Assembly: GCF_030815985.1 (NCBI RefSeq) | Contig: NZ_JAUSXM010000001.1 | Coordinates: forward strand, 2,790,001 to 2,854,000 | Direction of reading: 5' to 3' | DNA: 64,000 nucleotides | Source: Paenibacillus sp. W2I17 | Lineage (GTDB): Bacteria > Bacillota > Bacilli > Paenibacillales > Paenibacillaceae | Shown: positions 45,145-53,966 of the stretch, one piece after another | How positions within the stretch are numbered: position 1 is the stretch's first letter | How the letters are laid out: every line of letters starts with the position of its first letter | Program-made: the position numbers and the translations under genes | Notes under the pieces: model-generated | Databases searched by the model: none | The model's input: the letters and a program-made list of their open reading frames with translations, nothing else | What the model was told of the DNA's origin: nothing

Positions 45145-46271
45145 GCTGCTGTCCTCCCAATCGCATCAAGTGCATCAATTTTGCTAACCTTCCACACCGA
45201 GAATAACGAACCCGCCACAGACATGAGTATGAATAATACACAGGTCAGTGCGAGAGTGGACAAGCCTAATTGAAATGGCATTGATGCTGGCAAGATGGAC
45301 TCGAACAGTCGAACCAACAGTACACTAATGATCAGACTACCAACTGACAAGACCAGAACTTGTAACGAAACGCTCCCCGCCAGATAACCATTCCGCGTTC
45401 CGATGGCTTTTAATATGCCGAACTGACTCGTTTTCTGAATCGTGATGACATAGAAGAATACTGCAAGCACAAACGCCGAGATGACATATAGAAATGCGAT
45501 CATCATGAGCAATGATCCCTGTTCTTCCTTATATCCAGGAATGGCCGATACGGCATCCGACTTTGTGATGACTTCCGTATTAGGCATTGCAACACTCAGG
45601 CGGTCTACCTGATCGCCCCCATCCTTAATCGCAATAGCATTGTACATCGGCGCATTGCCATTGGTGTCTGCTGAACCTTGCGAAGTCCGTGAACCTCCTT
45701 GAAGCGTAAGCCATTCCTGTTCATTCAGGAACACCACTGGGGAGTGACTGAAGGACTCATTTTGTACAAATCCACCAACGGTCCACTCCGTTCCCGAAGC
45801 TTGATCGACCAAGACGGTGCCAATTGTGACACCAGATTCAGACAACTTATGGTCCACCACAACTTGCCCGTTCGTCTTATCTGTAATCGGAGACCCTTCA
45901 GTCACCGTTGGAGCAAGCCAGCCCTCCGGATTAACCATGAACAGCGTGACATCGATCTTTTTTGTGTCGCCGGTTGGACTGACGGTTGTCATTTTCACAC
46001 CGAGTGGCTCAGCGTTCTCTTGCCCCACCACGGAGCGAGCTTGATTAAGTTGATCCTGATCCACTTGTGACCGGGTGAACCGATGATTCGAATCCTGCTC
46101 CAGCACAAAGTGGGTTGCTGCCATATTTTTGACCGAAGCTGCGTTATCATACGCCAGCCCCTGTGCAAGACCTGTAACAAACAGTACCAGAAATGAAACA
46201 AGTACCATGATTGTAGCAATTAAGGCATAGCGCCCTTTGGCATACCTCATTTCCCGAATAGCCAAGTACAT
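45141..46271 (-). CDS. hrtB: heme exporter permease HrtB
   Basis: 376-residue FtsX/MacB-type permease: one N-terminal helix (VSFLVLFVTGLAQGLAYDN region), a large extracytoplasmic domain, then three helices including VFFYVITIQKTSQFGILKA, closely like staphylococcal HrtB. Heme is thought to bind between the two permeases of a dimer. It starts 68 bases after the hssS stop, with GGGAGG upstream of the ATG and its own promoter. Confidence 0.9.
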   Translation of the reverse strand: MYLAIREMRYAKGRYALIATIMVLVSFLVLFVTGLAQGLAYDNAASVKNMAATHFVLEQDSNHRFTRSQVDQDQLNQARSVVGQENAEPLGVKMTTVSPTGDTKKIDVTLFMVNPEGWLAPTVTEGSPITDKTNGQVVVDHKLSESGVTIGTVLVDQASGTEWTVGGFVQNESFSHSPVVFLNEQEWLTLQGGSRTSQGSADTNGNAPMYNAIAIKDGGDQVDRLSVAMPNTEVITKSDAVSAIPGYKEEQGSLLMMIAFLYVISAFVLAVFFYVITIQKTSQFGILKAIGTRNGYLAGSVSLQVLVLSVGSLIISVLLVRLFESILPASMPFQLGLSTLALTCVLFILMSVAGSLFSVWKVSKIDALDAIGRTAA

Positions 46272-46299
46272 GTTCTGTGACCTCCCTCTTGATAATCCA

Positions 46300-46333
46300 A
46301 GTATAGGAGGCGAAAATGAACGGCAAATGAATA
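46300..46333 (-). promoter_or_regulatory. hrtB promoter with HssR-type direct repeat
   Basis: On the minus strand, TATTCATTTGC and CGTTCATTTTC form a direct repeat with an 11-base period (46313-46333), similar to the HssR box of two GTTCATATT copies. It covers the -35 position of a TATACT -10 (46300-46305) whose -35 is poor, as expected for an activated promoter. Confidence 0.55.
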
Positions 46334-46338
46334 ACAGA

Positions 46339-47715
46339 TTACATCTGCGGAAGTGTCACCGTGAAGACTGTACCCTCAGGCGAACTGGAAACCTCGATTG
46401 TACCGTCATGAATTCGGATAATTTTCTGCACAATGGCAAGTCCAAGCCCTGTTCGTCCAGAAGAACGTTCCCGCGCACGATCCACCCGATAGAATCGATC
46501 GAACAGGAAAGGCAGATGCTCCGCAGCAATCCCGTCTCCTGTATCCCGAATCTGAATCACACACTGGTTATCTGTCTGCTCGGCATGAATCTCGATGCTT
46601 CTTCCCTGTGGCAGATGATTCACTGCATTACCCAGCAGATTCATCCACACCTGCATGAGTAGCACTTCATTGCCCACTAGCTGGATGGATTCGGGCACCG
46701 AAATCCGAAGCAGTAGCTCTTTTTCTTCAAGTTGCCATTGCAGCACCTGAACCGCTTGCCGGAATTGATCTCGAAGAGAGAACTTTACTTTGCTCAGATC
46801 TTCGTTGCCTTGTTCTAGGGAGGACAGGAGAAGTAGTTGTTTGCTGAGCAAAGAGAGATGACGGCTCTCCTCCTCAATGATTGATGCATAATGCTCTCTT
46901 TCCTGTTCAGGCAGATCTCGATCGGCCACCAATTGGGCAAAACCCTGAATCGAGGTCAACGGTGATTGAATCTCATGCGATACATTCGATACAAACTGCT
47001 GTCGCGCCTGATCTACCCTTTCCAATTCACGACTCATGGTCATGAAATGCTGGGCCAGCTGTCCAATTTCATCCCGCCTTGCGGTAGGCAATTTCAGATT
47101 ATATTTTCCTTGTGCAATGCGCTTGGTCGCCTCGGACAGACGTTCAATCGGATTGACCAGATAGCGGGTACTGATCAGAAAGATCAGGATACTAATACCC
47201 ACCGTCAATGCTCCAATCAGCGCAAAAAAGATTCGCAGCTCACCGAATTGCAGGATTACATCCGGACGCATAAAGAGAGCGTAATTCGCATTGCCCAGTT
47301 GTAGATGAACACCCACGGTATTGCTTAATTGATTATCGAAGAAACCGGTAATGAACGGTTTGCTTGGAAACTGGGCGACGCCATGGTATATTTCTCCATT
47401 CAGCACCAGTTTCACAGCTTGCTTATCCAGATCTTTCTCACGGAATTCGCGGCCGTAGAATTGGTCGTTGCCTTTTCCATCCGTCACATAGATTTCGTAC
47501 CCGAGTGCGGCGGCATTGTTCAAATACTGCTCCATCGTGCCGGGTTGCTGTTCCACAAATTGCTTCATTTGCGTCGCGATGCCCACCAGCTTCTCATCAT
47601 TGAAATCCTTGAGCTTTGTATGATAGTAGATGTTGGACAAAAGAAAACCGAGCATGCCGCTGACCACAATCACCGCAATTGTAATGAGGAATACCCGGAC
47701 GTACAAGGTCCTCAA
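46339..47715 (-). CDS. hssS: heme-responsive sensor kinase HssS
   Basis: 458 residues, the HssS length. Two membrane helices (about 7-28 and 163-183) flank an extracytoplasmic sensor with FYGREFREKDLD, ITGFFDNQLSNTVGV and YALFMRPD, all shared with staphylococcal HssS. HAMP region, then H247 in VSNVSHEIQSPLTSI, then N, G1 and G2 boxes (LGNAVNHL, IRDTGDGI, GRTGLGLAI). Start TTG 47715 overlaps the hssR stop (TTGA). Confidence 0.93.
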   Translation of the reverse strand: MRTLYVRVFLITIAVIVVSGMLGFLLSNIYYHTKLKDFNDEKLVGIATQMKQFVEQQPGTMEQYLNNAAALGYEIYVTDGKGNDQFYGREFREKDLDKQAVKLVLNGEIYHGVAQFPSKPFITGFFDNQLSNTVGVHLQLGNANYALFMRPDVILQFGELRIFFALIGALTVGISILIFLISTRYLVNPIERLSEATKRIAQGKYNLKLPTARRDEIGQLAQHFMTMSRELERVDQARQQFVSNVSHEIQSPLTSIQGFAQLVADRDLPEQEREHYASIIEEESRHLSLLSKQLLLLSSLEQGNEDLSKVKFSLRDQFRQAVQVLQWQLEEKELLLRISVPESIQLVGNEVLLMQVWMNLLGNAVNHLPQGRSIEIHAEQTDNQCVIQIRDTGDGIAAEHLPFLFDRFYRVDRARERSSGRTGLGLAIVQKIIRIHDGTIEVSSSPEGTVFTVTLPQM

Positions 47716-48389
47716 GGTGCTTTCACCTCCATCTTGTAACCAATGCCCCGCACAGTCTGTATCACGAAATCATCCGTATAATCCGCAAACCGATCACGCA
47801 GCCGCTTGATATGTACATCAACGGTACGGTCATCTCCTTCATAATCTGCTCCCCATACGAGCCGAATGAGCTCATCCCGCGAGAACAAACGGCTTGGAAA
47901 CTGGGCAAGCTGTGAGAGTAATTCAAATTCTTTCATCGGCAAAAAGAGAATGGATTGCCCGTCAGTAACCTCAACATTGTTACGGTCAATGACAACCCGG
48001 TTCATACGGATGATATCGCTGGATGTGCGATGGTACCGACGAAACAACGCCTTTACCCGATAGACCAGTTCTTCAGGTTCAAATGGCTTGGTCACATATT
48101 CATCTGTTCCTTTCAGATAACCGTCTCTCTTGTCAGATAGCTGATCTCGTGCCGTCAGCAACATAATTGGAATGTCGTAATGCTGCCGAATGTAATCACA
48201 TAACTCCAGTCCATCCATACCTGGCATCATCACATCGAGGATCGCCAGATCGATCGGCGTTTCTTGCATCAGTTTGACCGCTGCCAATCCATCCTGCGCT
48301 TCATGGACCCGATACCCTTCCTTGGTCATGACATGCCGCAGGAGTGCTCGAATATTGGCATCATCGTCTGCCAGCAGCAGATGTTTCAT
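47712..48389 (-). CDS. hssR: heme-response regulator HssR
   Basis: 225 residues: receiver domain with phospho-Asp52 in LAILDVMMPG, then an OmpR-type winged helix ending VQTVRGIGYKMEV. ATG 48389 starts the MKHLLLADDD N-terminus; the longer frame is not needed. It activates hrtBA. Gene order hssR-hssS-hrtB-hrtA keeps the regulator and target adjacent on one strand. Confidence 0.92.
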   Translation of the reverse strand: MKHLLLADDDANIRALLRHVMTKEGYRVHEAQDGLAAVKLMQETPIDLAILDVMMPGMDGLELCDYIRQHYDIPIMLLTARDQLSDKRDGYLKGTDEYVTKPFEPEELVYRVKALFRRYHRTSSDIIRMNRVVIDRNNVEVTDGQSILFLPMKEFELLSQLAQFPSRLFSRDELIRLVWGADYEGDDRTVDVHIKRLRDRFADYTDDFVIQTVRGIGYKMEVKAP

Positions 48390-48523
48390 ATGGTTGTCCG
48401 CCCTTCTATGTAACCAGTACATCTCACTTTGATCCTGCACAGATGGTAGCATAAAAGCAATCTCATTCGCCAGCATACATTCCCGGAAACACCGCGGCCA
48501 TGTTTACATTTCCATGAATCTGG

Positions 48524-48552
48524 TTGACACTATTATGAGGCGCAACTATAAT
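48524..48552 (+). promoter_or_regulatory. consensus sigma-A promoter of the czcD-like gene
   Basis: TTGACA (48524-48529), exactly 17 bases, TATAAT (48547-48552): perfect consensus hexamers and spacing. Confidence 0.9.
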
Positions 48553-48563
48553 AAAACCACAAC

Positions 48564-48583
48564 ATATGAACGAACGCTCATAT
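48564..48583 (+). promoter_or_regulatory. operator-like dyad downstream of the czcD promoter
   Basis: ATATGAACGAACGCTCATAT is symmetric at 16 of 20 positions and starts 12 bases after the -10, so bound repressor would block transcription. It resembles TetR-family operators; an ArsR/CzrA-type site is the alternative. No regulator gene is adjacent. Confidence 0.55.
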
Positions 48584-48682
48584 ATTCATTTGTAGGTGAT
48601 CAAATATTAACAAGAATCATCTATATTCCACACTAGAAATCATATTACATAACGGAGCAAGGCTCCAAAGGAGAGGATTTAT

Positions 48683-49666
48683 ATGTCCGGACATCATCAC
48701 GATCAGAACCATGGGCACGATCATGGACACAACCACGCTCACACCACCAATAACAAGAAAGTCCTGTTGTTTTCCTTCATTATTATTACCATCTATATGA
48801 TCGTTGAAGCCATTGGTGGATTCATCACCAACAGTCTCGCGCTTATCTCGGATGCAGGTCATATGTTGTCCGATTCCATTGCGCTCGGGATCGCTTTGCT
48901 GGCGTTCACCTTTGGTGAAAAAGCGGTGAATACTGGCAAAACGTACGGATACAGAAGATTTGAAATTTTGGCCGCTACGTTAAACGGAATTACGTTAATC
49001 GCCATTGCACTCTACATTTTCTACGAAGCGATTGGGCGTTTTATCAACCCGCCAGAAGTCGCAACCGTAGGCATGTTAATCATCAGCGTCATTGGATTGC
49101 TCATCAATATTCTGGTGGCCTGGATCATGATGCGTGGTAGCGATACAGAGAATAACCTGAATATGCGAGGGGCTTATCTCCATGTCATCAGCGACATGTT
49201 GGGATCGGTTGGGGCCATTGCGGCAGCACTGCTCATGATGTTCTTTGGCTGGGGTTGGGCCGATCCACTTGCAAGTGTAATTGTCGCGGCGTTGGTATTA
49301 CGAAGTGGTTTCTATGTCACCAAATCCTCCCTGCATATCTTGATGGAAGGTACTCCCGCCAATGTCGATGTGAATGAACTGGTGCAGACCATCAAACAAG
49401 TCGAAGGTGTCAAAGGTGTTCACGATGTGCATGTCTGGTCCATTACCAGTAACCTGAATGCGTTGACCGCTCATATCGTGGTGGATGGAACGATGGATGT
49501 CTATGCATCCGAGATCCTGGTTCAGAAGATTGAACATATGCTGGAGCATAAAGAAATCAAACATGTAACGCTCCAAGTGGAGTCCGAGAAACATCTGCAT
49601 GACACCTCGGTATTATGTACGGTCAAAGGCGACGCACCAGATGCCCACGCGCATCATCACCATTGA
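48683..49666 (+). CDS. czcD: CDF-family cation efflux protein (CzcD-like)
   Basis: 327 residues with six transmembrane helices. The metal site is visible as SLALISDAGHMLSDS in helix II and HVISDMLGS in helix V. His-rich tails lie at both ends (SGHHHDQNHGHDHGHNHAH and HAHHHH). The C-terminal cytoplasmic domain begins near VQTIKQVEGVKGVHDVHVW. It exports Zn2+ and probably Co2+/Cd2+ by proton antiport. AAAGGAGAGG precedes the ATG. Confidence 0.93.
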   Translation: MSGHHHDQNHGHDHGHNHAHTTNNKKVLLFSFIIITIYMIVEAIGGFITNSLALISDAGHMLSDSIALGIALLAFTFGEKAVNTGKTYGYRRFEILAATLNGITLIAIALYIFYEAIGRFINPPEVATVGMLIISVIGLLINILVAWIMMRGSDTENNLNMRGAYLHVISDMLGSVGAIAAALLMMFFGWGWADPLASVIVAALVLRSGFYVTKSSLHILMEGTPANVDVNELVQTIKQVEGVKGVHDVHVWSITSNLNALTAHIVVDGTMDVYASEILVQKIEHMLEHKEIKHVTLQVESEKHLHDTSVLCTVKGDAPDAHAHHHH

Positions 49667-49695
49667 GAAGGGTAACAAATATTAGTTGCTTCTAA

Positions 49696-49745
49696 ATGAA
49701 AACAGGGCAGATTCCCCGGTGAAGGGAACGCCCTGTTTTCATTTT
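49696..49745 (+). terminator. terminator after czcD
   Basis: ATGAAAACAGGGC and GCCCTGTTTTCAT arms, perfect over 13 pairs, followed by TTTTCC. Confidence 0.9.
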
Positions 49746-49813
49746 CCTAAGTTCGGCTTTTGGGTATGAGTAGAAAATAGAATAGCCTTTACCTAACCGT
49801 AGCGGGCTCTGGA

Positions 49814-50110
49814 CTACTTGTATCTGGAGAGTAACTTCTCTTTCTTTTGATCGAATTCATATTCTGATATGATATTTTTTTCTTTTAAGTCACCCAACTG
49901 TAACAGTTGTTCATGAACATTCACAGGGGTCTTTTTTCTCTTGCTTGATATGATCAAGGCTAGAATTGAGAAAAGCAGACCATACAGGACACCCAAAATC
50001 CCCAAACCTGCCGCTACCTCCGCACTTTCTTGCGAACCATCTATAAAAACTACGATTAATAAAAAATTGAGTAAGAACCCAATAAGGCTAACGATTGATA
50101 ATGCTTTCAA
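49814..50110 (-). CDS. SHOCT-domain membrane protein
   Basis: 98 residues: two transmembrane helices (about 5-23 and 33-55), then a C-terminal SHOCT motif (LLQLGDLKEKNIISEYEFD followed by QKKEKLL). SHOCT domains cap many small proteins and may mediate oligomerisation. Start TTG 50110 after AGGAGG. Confidence 0.85.
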   Translation of the reverse strand: MKALSIVSLIGFLLNFLLIVVFIDGSQESAEVAAGLGILGVLYGLLFSILALIISSKRKKTPVNVHEQLLQLGDLKEKNIISEYEFDQKKEKLLSRYK

Positions 50111-50173
50111 TGAATATTCCTCCTAAAGGTTATGTATGTTTCTATTCAAAATCAGGAAAGGCAAGTCAGAAGG

Positions 50174-50439
50174 CTAAACATTAACCTCGTCCCAGTTTAT
50201 AATGACGTATCCTAGCTGAAACAACAGGATGACAATATAACTGATGTTGATTCCCAAACTGATCTTAACTTTCTTGATCTGATCCAAGAAATCTTCTTTG
50301 TTCATTTTTCCGCGTTCCAGCTTGGACTTCATCCAAGCCTTTCTCAATTCCTAATTTGAAACTTATATGCACACTCAAGGTCAGAGTGACTAAACTAAAA
50401 CCTATAAAACTTAAATACGGTGTGAATTTGTTGCTTCAC
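50174..50439 (-). pseudogene. two-helix membrane protein broken by two +1 frameshifts
   Basis: Removing one T from the T4 run at 50406-50409 and one A from the A3 run at 50340-50342 (minus-strand bases) gives a continuous 87-residue frame from GTG 50439: FKFIGFSLVTLTLSVHISFK membrane segment, a basic loop with WMKSKLERGKMNKEDFL, and a second segment ending YVIINWDEVNV. Each piece alone is short. The GTG overlaps the stop of the small upstream ORF. No family recognised. Confidence 0.5.
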
Positions 50440-50546
50440 ATGTGCTCTTCCTTTCCGGCAATCTCCATTTGTCTAGTGACTGTTTCATTCAAGATTGCAG
50501 ATTCACTGTAGCCCAAATACTCAACTTCATTAATCTCCGCCACCAC
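50436..50546 (-). CDS. possible small ORF coupled to the broken membrane gene
   Basis: A 36-codon frame from GTG 50546 (or 50543), reading INEVEYLGYSESAILNETVT and ending GKEEHM. Its TGA overlaps the downstream GTG start (GTGA). It overlaps the last 17 bases of the Ser/Cys-rich gene. The composition looks protein-like but the start is weak. Confidence 0.3.
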   Translation of the reverse strand: MVAEINEVEYLGYSESAILNETVTRQMEIAGKEEHM

Positions 50547-51567
50547 CACAAGATGAGCAGCTGGATGAGCTGCAAGAAGAGTCAGAAGATGATCCCGAGG
50601 ATGATCCGGATCCTCCCGAGGAACTACTACTGTCGGTACATTGATCCGCATAACAGCTGGAACTGCTCGTGCAACTACTGCTTGACGAGGAAACATAGGC
50701 TGCCTTTTCCTGTGGAAGAATTTCCTGTTCCAGCCGCCCCATGTGTAACCCATATGTCGCCTCGTTATGCATGGAGTAATACACCATGGCGCTAGCCATG
50801 ACGAGAGCTACATCGCTACTTCCGGAAGATGCTGGAGACAGCCCTTCTTCACTTAGCATTGCGGATCTACGTAGTTGATCAATCAAGTAGGCAATCACCT
50901 GAGCAGCTTCAGGATCCTCCTGCATGCGTCTGGAATGAAACAACTCATTCACCAGTTCAGACTGATCTCCCTGTGCGATCAGCTTCTGTACATCACTGGA
51001 TAATGGGTAAGTGAAAAAATCACCCCAGATTGCAGCACTGTAGGGAGTGAACTCGAATAATTGACAGTACACCCAGTCAAACCATGCACGTGCTCCTGGC
51101 GTTTCGCGGCGGGTGATTGCCGGCTCATGGTGTACCGTGGAACCCATTAATTCTGCACAAAAATCAGCGTAAGATTTCGTAAACATCAGCATCTCATGCC
51201 ACAAATCATCAACTTCATCACTGAACATGGGCACCTGCTTAAGTAATGAAGCCATAATGAAATATCGCTTAAGCTCTATCAATTTCCACCGATACTCCAG
51301 CGTTTTAATGTGAGGATATTCCTGTTGAATTCGGATCTTGAGTTTGTTGGCAAAATGCTTATTGTAACTCTTCTCCAATTGAAGAATGGTTTGCTGATAG
51401 GAGACTTCTTCTCGAAGTCCAAGATTCAATGGTGCTTTTTTTCGTTTGTACGTAACTTTCGTCTGTTTTCTGCGTCTTCCTGCTGGACGGAAAATCTTGA
51501 GCTTACGTCGAACCAAATAGGCTGTTACAACTAATAAAACTGCTGCAAGGTAGTAGTAGATCGGCAT
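50530..51567 (-). CDS. glycine-rich-domain-like protein with Ser/Cys-rich tail
   Basis: 345 residues: N-terminal transmembrane helix (about 3-20), basic stretch, helical domain with VDDLWHEMLMFTKSYADF and a following HHEP, similar to the conserved part of glycine-rich-domain (GRDP-like) proteins, then a final 60 residues dominated by Ser, Gly and Cys (CSSSSCSSCGGGGD end). The tail has several Cys pairs. Function unknown. Confidence 0.7.
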   Translation of the reverse strand: MPIYYYLAAVLLVVTAYLVRRKLKIFRPAGRRRKQTKVTYKRKKAPLNLGLREEVSYQQTILQLEKSYNKHFANKLKIRIQQEYPHIKTLEYRWKLIELKRYFIMASLLKQVPMFSDEVDDLWHEMLMFTKSYADFCAELMGSTVHHEPAITRRETPGARAWFDWVYCQLFEFTPYSAAIWGDFFTYPLSSDVQKLIAQGDQSELVNELFHSRRMQEDPEAAQVIAYLIDQLRRSAMLSEEGLSPASSGSSDVALVMASAMVYYSMHNEATYGLHMGRLEQEILPQEKAAYVSSSSSSCTSSSSCYADQCTDSSSSSGGSGSSSGSSSDSSCSSSSCSSCGGGGD

Positions 51568-51682
51568 AATAAAACCGCTCCTCTCCGTTGATCTTCTCTA
51601 TGTAGGGTTAAACTATCATTAGTATAAATGAGGAACGGCAGTGATTAATAGAGCCCTTTGGCATACATGCCAGAGCTCTAGT

Positions 51683-51868
51683 TTAGTATATTCCATTGTT
51701 GCTCATTGTTATGAAATGGCAATGATTATTGGAGATAGGGTATTTCCCGGGAAACTTTCCACCCATAGCATACTCGCCCCACGGTACACCTACCACTAAA
51801 GCAACTTGAAAGAGAATAACGATTAGGATCAGGAAGGTGAATACGATTGCTGACGTTAATACGATCAT
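51683..51868 (-). pseudogene. truncated membrane protein fragment
   Basis: 61 residues. One membrane segment is followed by VPWGEYAMGGKFPGKYP, a block I associate with a longer multi-helix membrane family; here the frame ends within 20 residues and no further helices follow in any frame. ATG 51868 has AGGAG upstream. It may be a real short protein. Confidence 0.5.
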
Positions 51869-51883
51869 GACCACACTCCTAAA

Positions 51884-52450
51884 TCATAGGTGATTATAGT
51901 GGTTTATCATAAATATCCGGGCTTGATCATAATTCAATGGTTCAGTAAAAGGGACTTCCAAGAAGTATTCCAGCTGCCATTGCTGCGTTTTTAGAGCCTG
52001 TTTACTTGTTGGCTTGTCCCAAGGCGGATATACACGTATGGCGCGCTTGCCACCTTTGCCTTGATCCGATACGATATCTCGCTCTAACAATACATGTTTT
52101 GGAAATACAAATTGACCAAAATGGCTACCTGAGCGCGTACTAATGACATACATATCTGCTGGATCTGATACATCATATGGCTGTGTCGATCCATCTTCAC
52201 TCCGCTGCCACAGGGTAACAAATTGTCCAATCTTGGTTGGCGTGGTTTTGGCGACACGGAATCGAATGGAGAGAGAATTTAAGGTGAACACATATGCACC
52301 ATATTCAGCATTTTGTGCTTCTTCATGTGGTTGAGAGCACTCAAAGCCACACTTGTCATAGATAAGTTCTTTACTGGCAAGTAAGTCGCCATGAAGTATA
52401 TCGGGGGTCGTCCAAATATTCGGACGATTCAGACTATTTTTGTTATCCAA
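51884..52450 (-). CDS. mepB: MepB-family protein
   Basis: 188 residues. FRVAKTTPTKIGQFVTLWQR, the GQFVFPKHVLLERDIVS block and GKRAIRVYPPWD are the MepB signature. In Staphylococcus aureus mepB lies with mepR and the mepA multidrug pump, but its own role is unknown; no pump is adjacent here. Start TTG 52450; the ribosome site is loose. Confidence 0.85.
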   Translation of the reverse strand: MDNKNSLNRPNIWTTPDILHGDLLASKELIYDKCGFECSQPHEEAQNAEYGAYVFTLNSLSIRFRVAKTTPTKIGQFVTLWQRSEDGSTQPYDVSDPADMYVISTRSGSHFGQFVFPKHVLLERDIVSDQGKGGKRAIRVYPPWDKPTSKQALKTQQWQLEYFLEVPFTEPLNYDQARIFMINHYNHL

Positions 52451-52520
52451 CTTGTGATATCTCTCCTGTCTTGTATAGTCCGAACTACGGCATTTGCAAT
52501 AGCTTTAGAGCTTTGCTAGT

Positions 52521-53384
52521 TCAAAATTCATGACATAATCGCTTCCATTCCTGCCATGCCTTCAAGTATTCAGGCAGATCATCAGGATGTTGCTTATTGC
52601 TCAGCCCAATTCGGCAATATAGATGGACCAGAGCTTCCTCTATTAATCTGGATTTTTCCATTTCCACTTGTTCCAGAAGTTCAAATGTAGCAATTAATGT
52701 TTCGGTGTTGATATCATCCGGCGAAGAGCTAAAAGCATACAAGAAATCATAGAGGATAGGTCCAACCATTGGAGATGGGTCAATAACGCGATAAGTTCAT
52801 TTTGATCATATACAAAATTATGAACCCCCGTATCGCCATGTAAAAGAAACTTTTCTTCTTCCTCATGAAACAGGTGATCCACTTTGGATTGAACCAGATT
52901 ATAATCATCTGTTGTTAAAACACTTCCGATATTCATCTTTGCTTCTTGAATACTAATCTGATTGAATTCTTTCCAGGTCCTCTGTTGGGAACTCTGTTCT
53001 GCCCCATGATTTCGTATCTGAAGAACGCACATATGTATTGAATAACTCTTTCACCAGACGAGTTAACCAGTCTCTTTTCTGGCCCCGGTTGAAATGGGTC
53101 GTGCCTTCCATATACGTATAGATAAAATAAGTGTTATCCGGATCAGTCAACAAAACTTCAGGCAATAACGAAGAATTCTTATACGTATCCAAAAACTGCT
53201 GGGCGATGTGAATCTGTTCGGGTTCATCCGATTTCAAAATATAGTGTTTATTCAGACTCGTACTCAACCGATAAACACGTCCAGCTGTGGTACCTGACAA
53301 ACTTTGAATTTTAGATATTTCTTCGTTGATATGATGCATCTTGAATAAGTCATTGATCTCATTAATCGTTGGATTAATTAACAT
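52521..53384 (-). pseudogene. aminoglycoside phosphotransferase-family gene with two frameshifts
   Basis: The frame from ATG 53384 (GAGGAG upstream) runs through SLSGTTAGRVYRLST and YIYTYMEGTTHF, then is broken at an A3 run (plus-strand 52970-52972, one extra base) and again near 52787 (one G lost). Corrected, it is 287 residues with the APH catalytic loop LLHGDTGVHNF and the metal motif VIDPSPMVGPILYD. Both catalytic motifs survive but in different frames. Confidence 0.82.
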
Positions 53385-53472
53385 ATGGTTCTCCTCATAA
53401 TAACTAGGATCTGAATTCATTTGTCGAAGATAAGGTGAGTGAGTTTAGATTTTAATCGCACAGTCGGTTGGA

Positions 53473-53946
53473 TTATCTTTCAAAATGCGCCCGTTCCTCT
53501 TGATTGGAGCTAAAAATATAATCTGGATACTGGTTTGCCATGGGTGGAAGCTGATCCTCCGGGAAAAACTGCAGATCCTTCATCTCTTCATTATCGGGCG
53601 TAAGTTGTCCAGATCTGATCCCGCATTCAAATACGATAGTCAAATATTCAACCTGATGACCATTGCTGTATGTAAACCTTCTTGCTTCACCCCCGTATAT
53701 TCCGATAATCTTCTCGGGTTCAACAACTAGACCTGTCTCTTCCAGTGCCTCTCTTACCATCGCTTGCGCCGGTAGTTCACCAAGCTCAATTGCTCCAGCA
53801 ATCAGCCCCCAGGTTGATTCGTTATGTTTACGACCGAACAGAATTTCCCCTTGTTCATTTCGGATAATCCCAGCTACACCTGGCATAAAAATAAGCTCGT
53901 TGCCGATCTTGTCCCTAAGGTTTTTGTAATAGTCTGACATACCCAT
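53473..53946 (-). CDS. Nudix hydrolase
   Basis: 157 residues; Nudix box GAIELGELPAQAMVREALEE followed by TGL, with an AGGAGG site 9 bases before ATG 53946. The N-terminal YYKNLRDKIGNELIFMPG resembles Nudix proteins acting on small nucleotides. Substrate unknown. Confidence 0.87.
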   Translation of the reverse strand: MGMSDYYKNLRDKIGNELIFMPGVAGIIRNEQGEILFGRKHNESTWGLIAGAIELGELPAQAMVREALEETGLVVEPEKIIGIYGGEARRFTYSNGHQVEYLTIVFECGIRSGQLTPDNEEMKDLQFFPEDQLPPMANQYPDYIFSSNQEERAHFER

Positions 53947-53966
53947 ACACAGTTACCTCCTGTCTT

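Noticed and set aside
50530..50720. Direct DNA repeats of the Ser/Cys tail as a CRISPR or satellite array
   Set aside because: Short in-frame codon repeats inside a coding region, no spacers of constant length.
52521..53384. Programmed ribosomal frameshifting in the phosphotransferase gene
   Set aside because: Two shifts of opposite sign without slippery-site context; simple indels explain it better.
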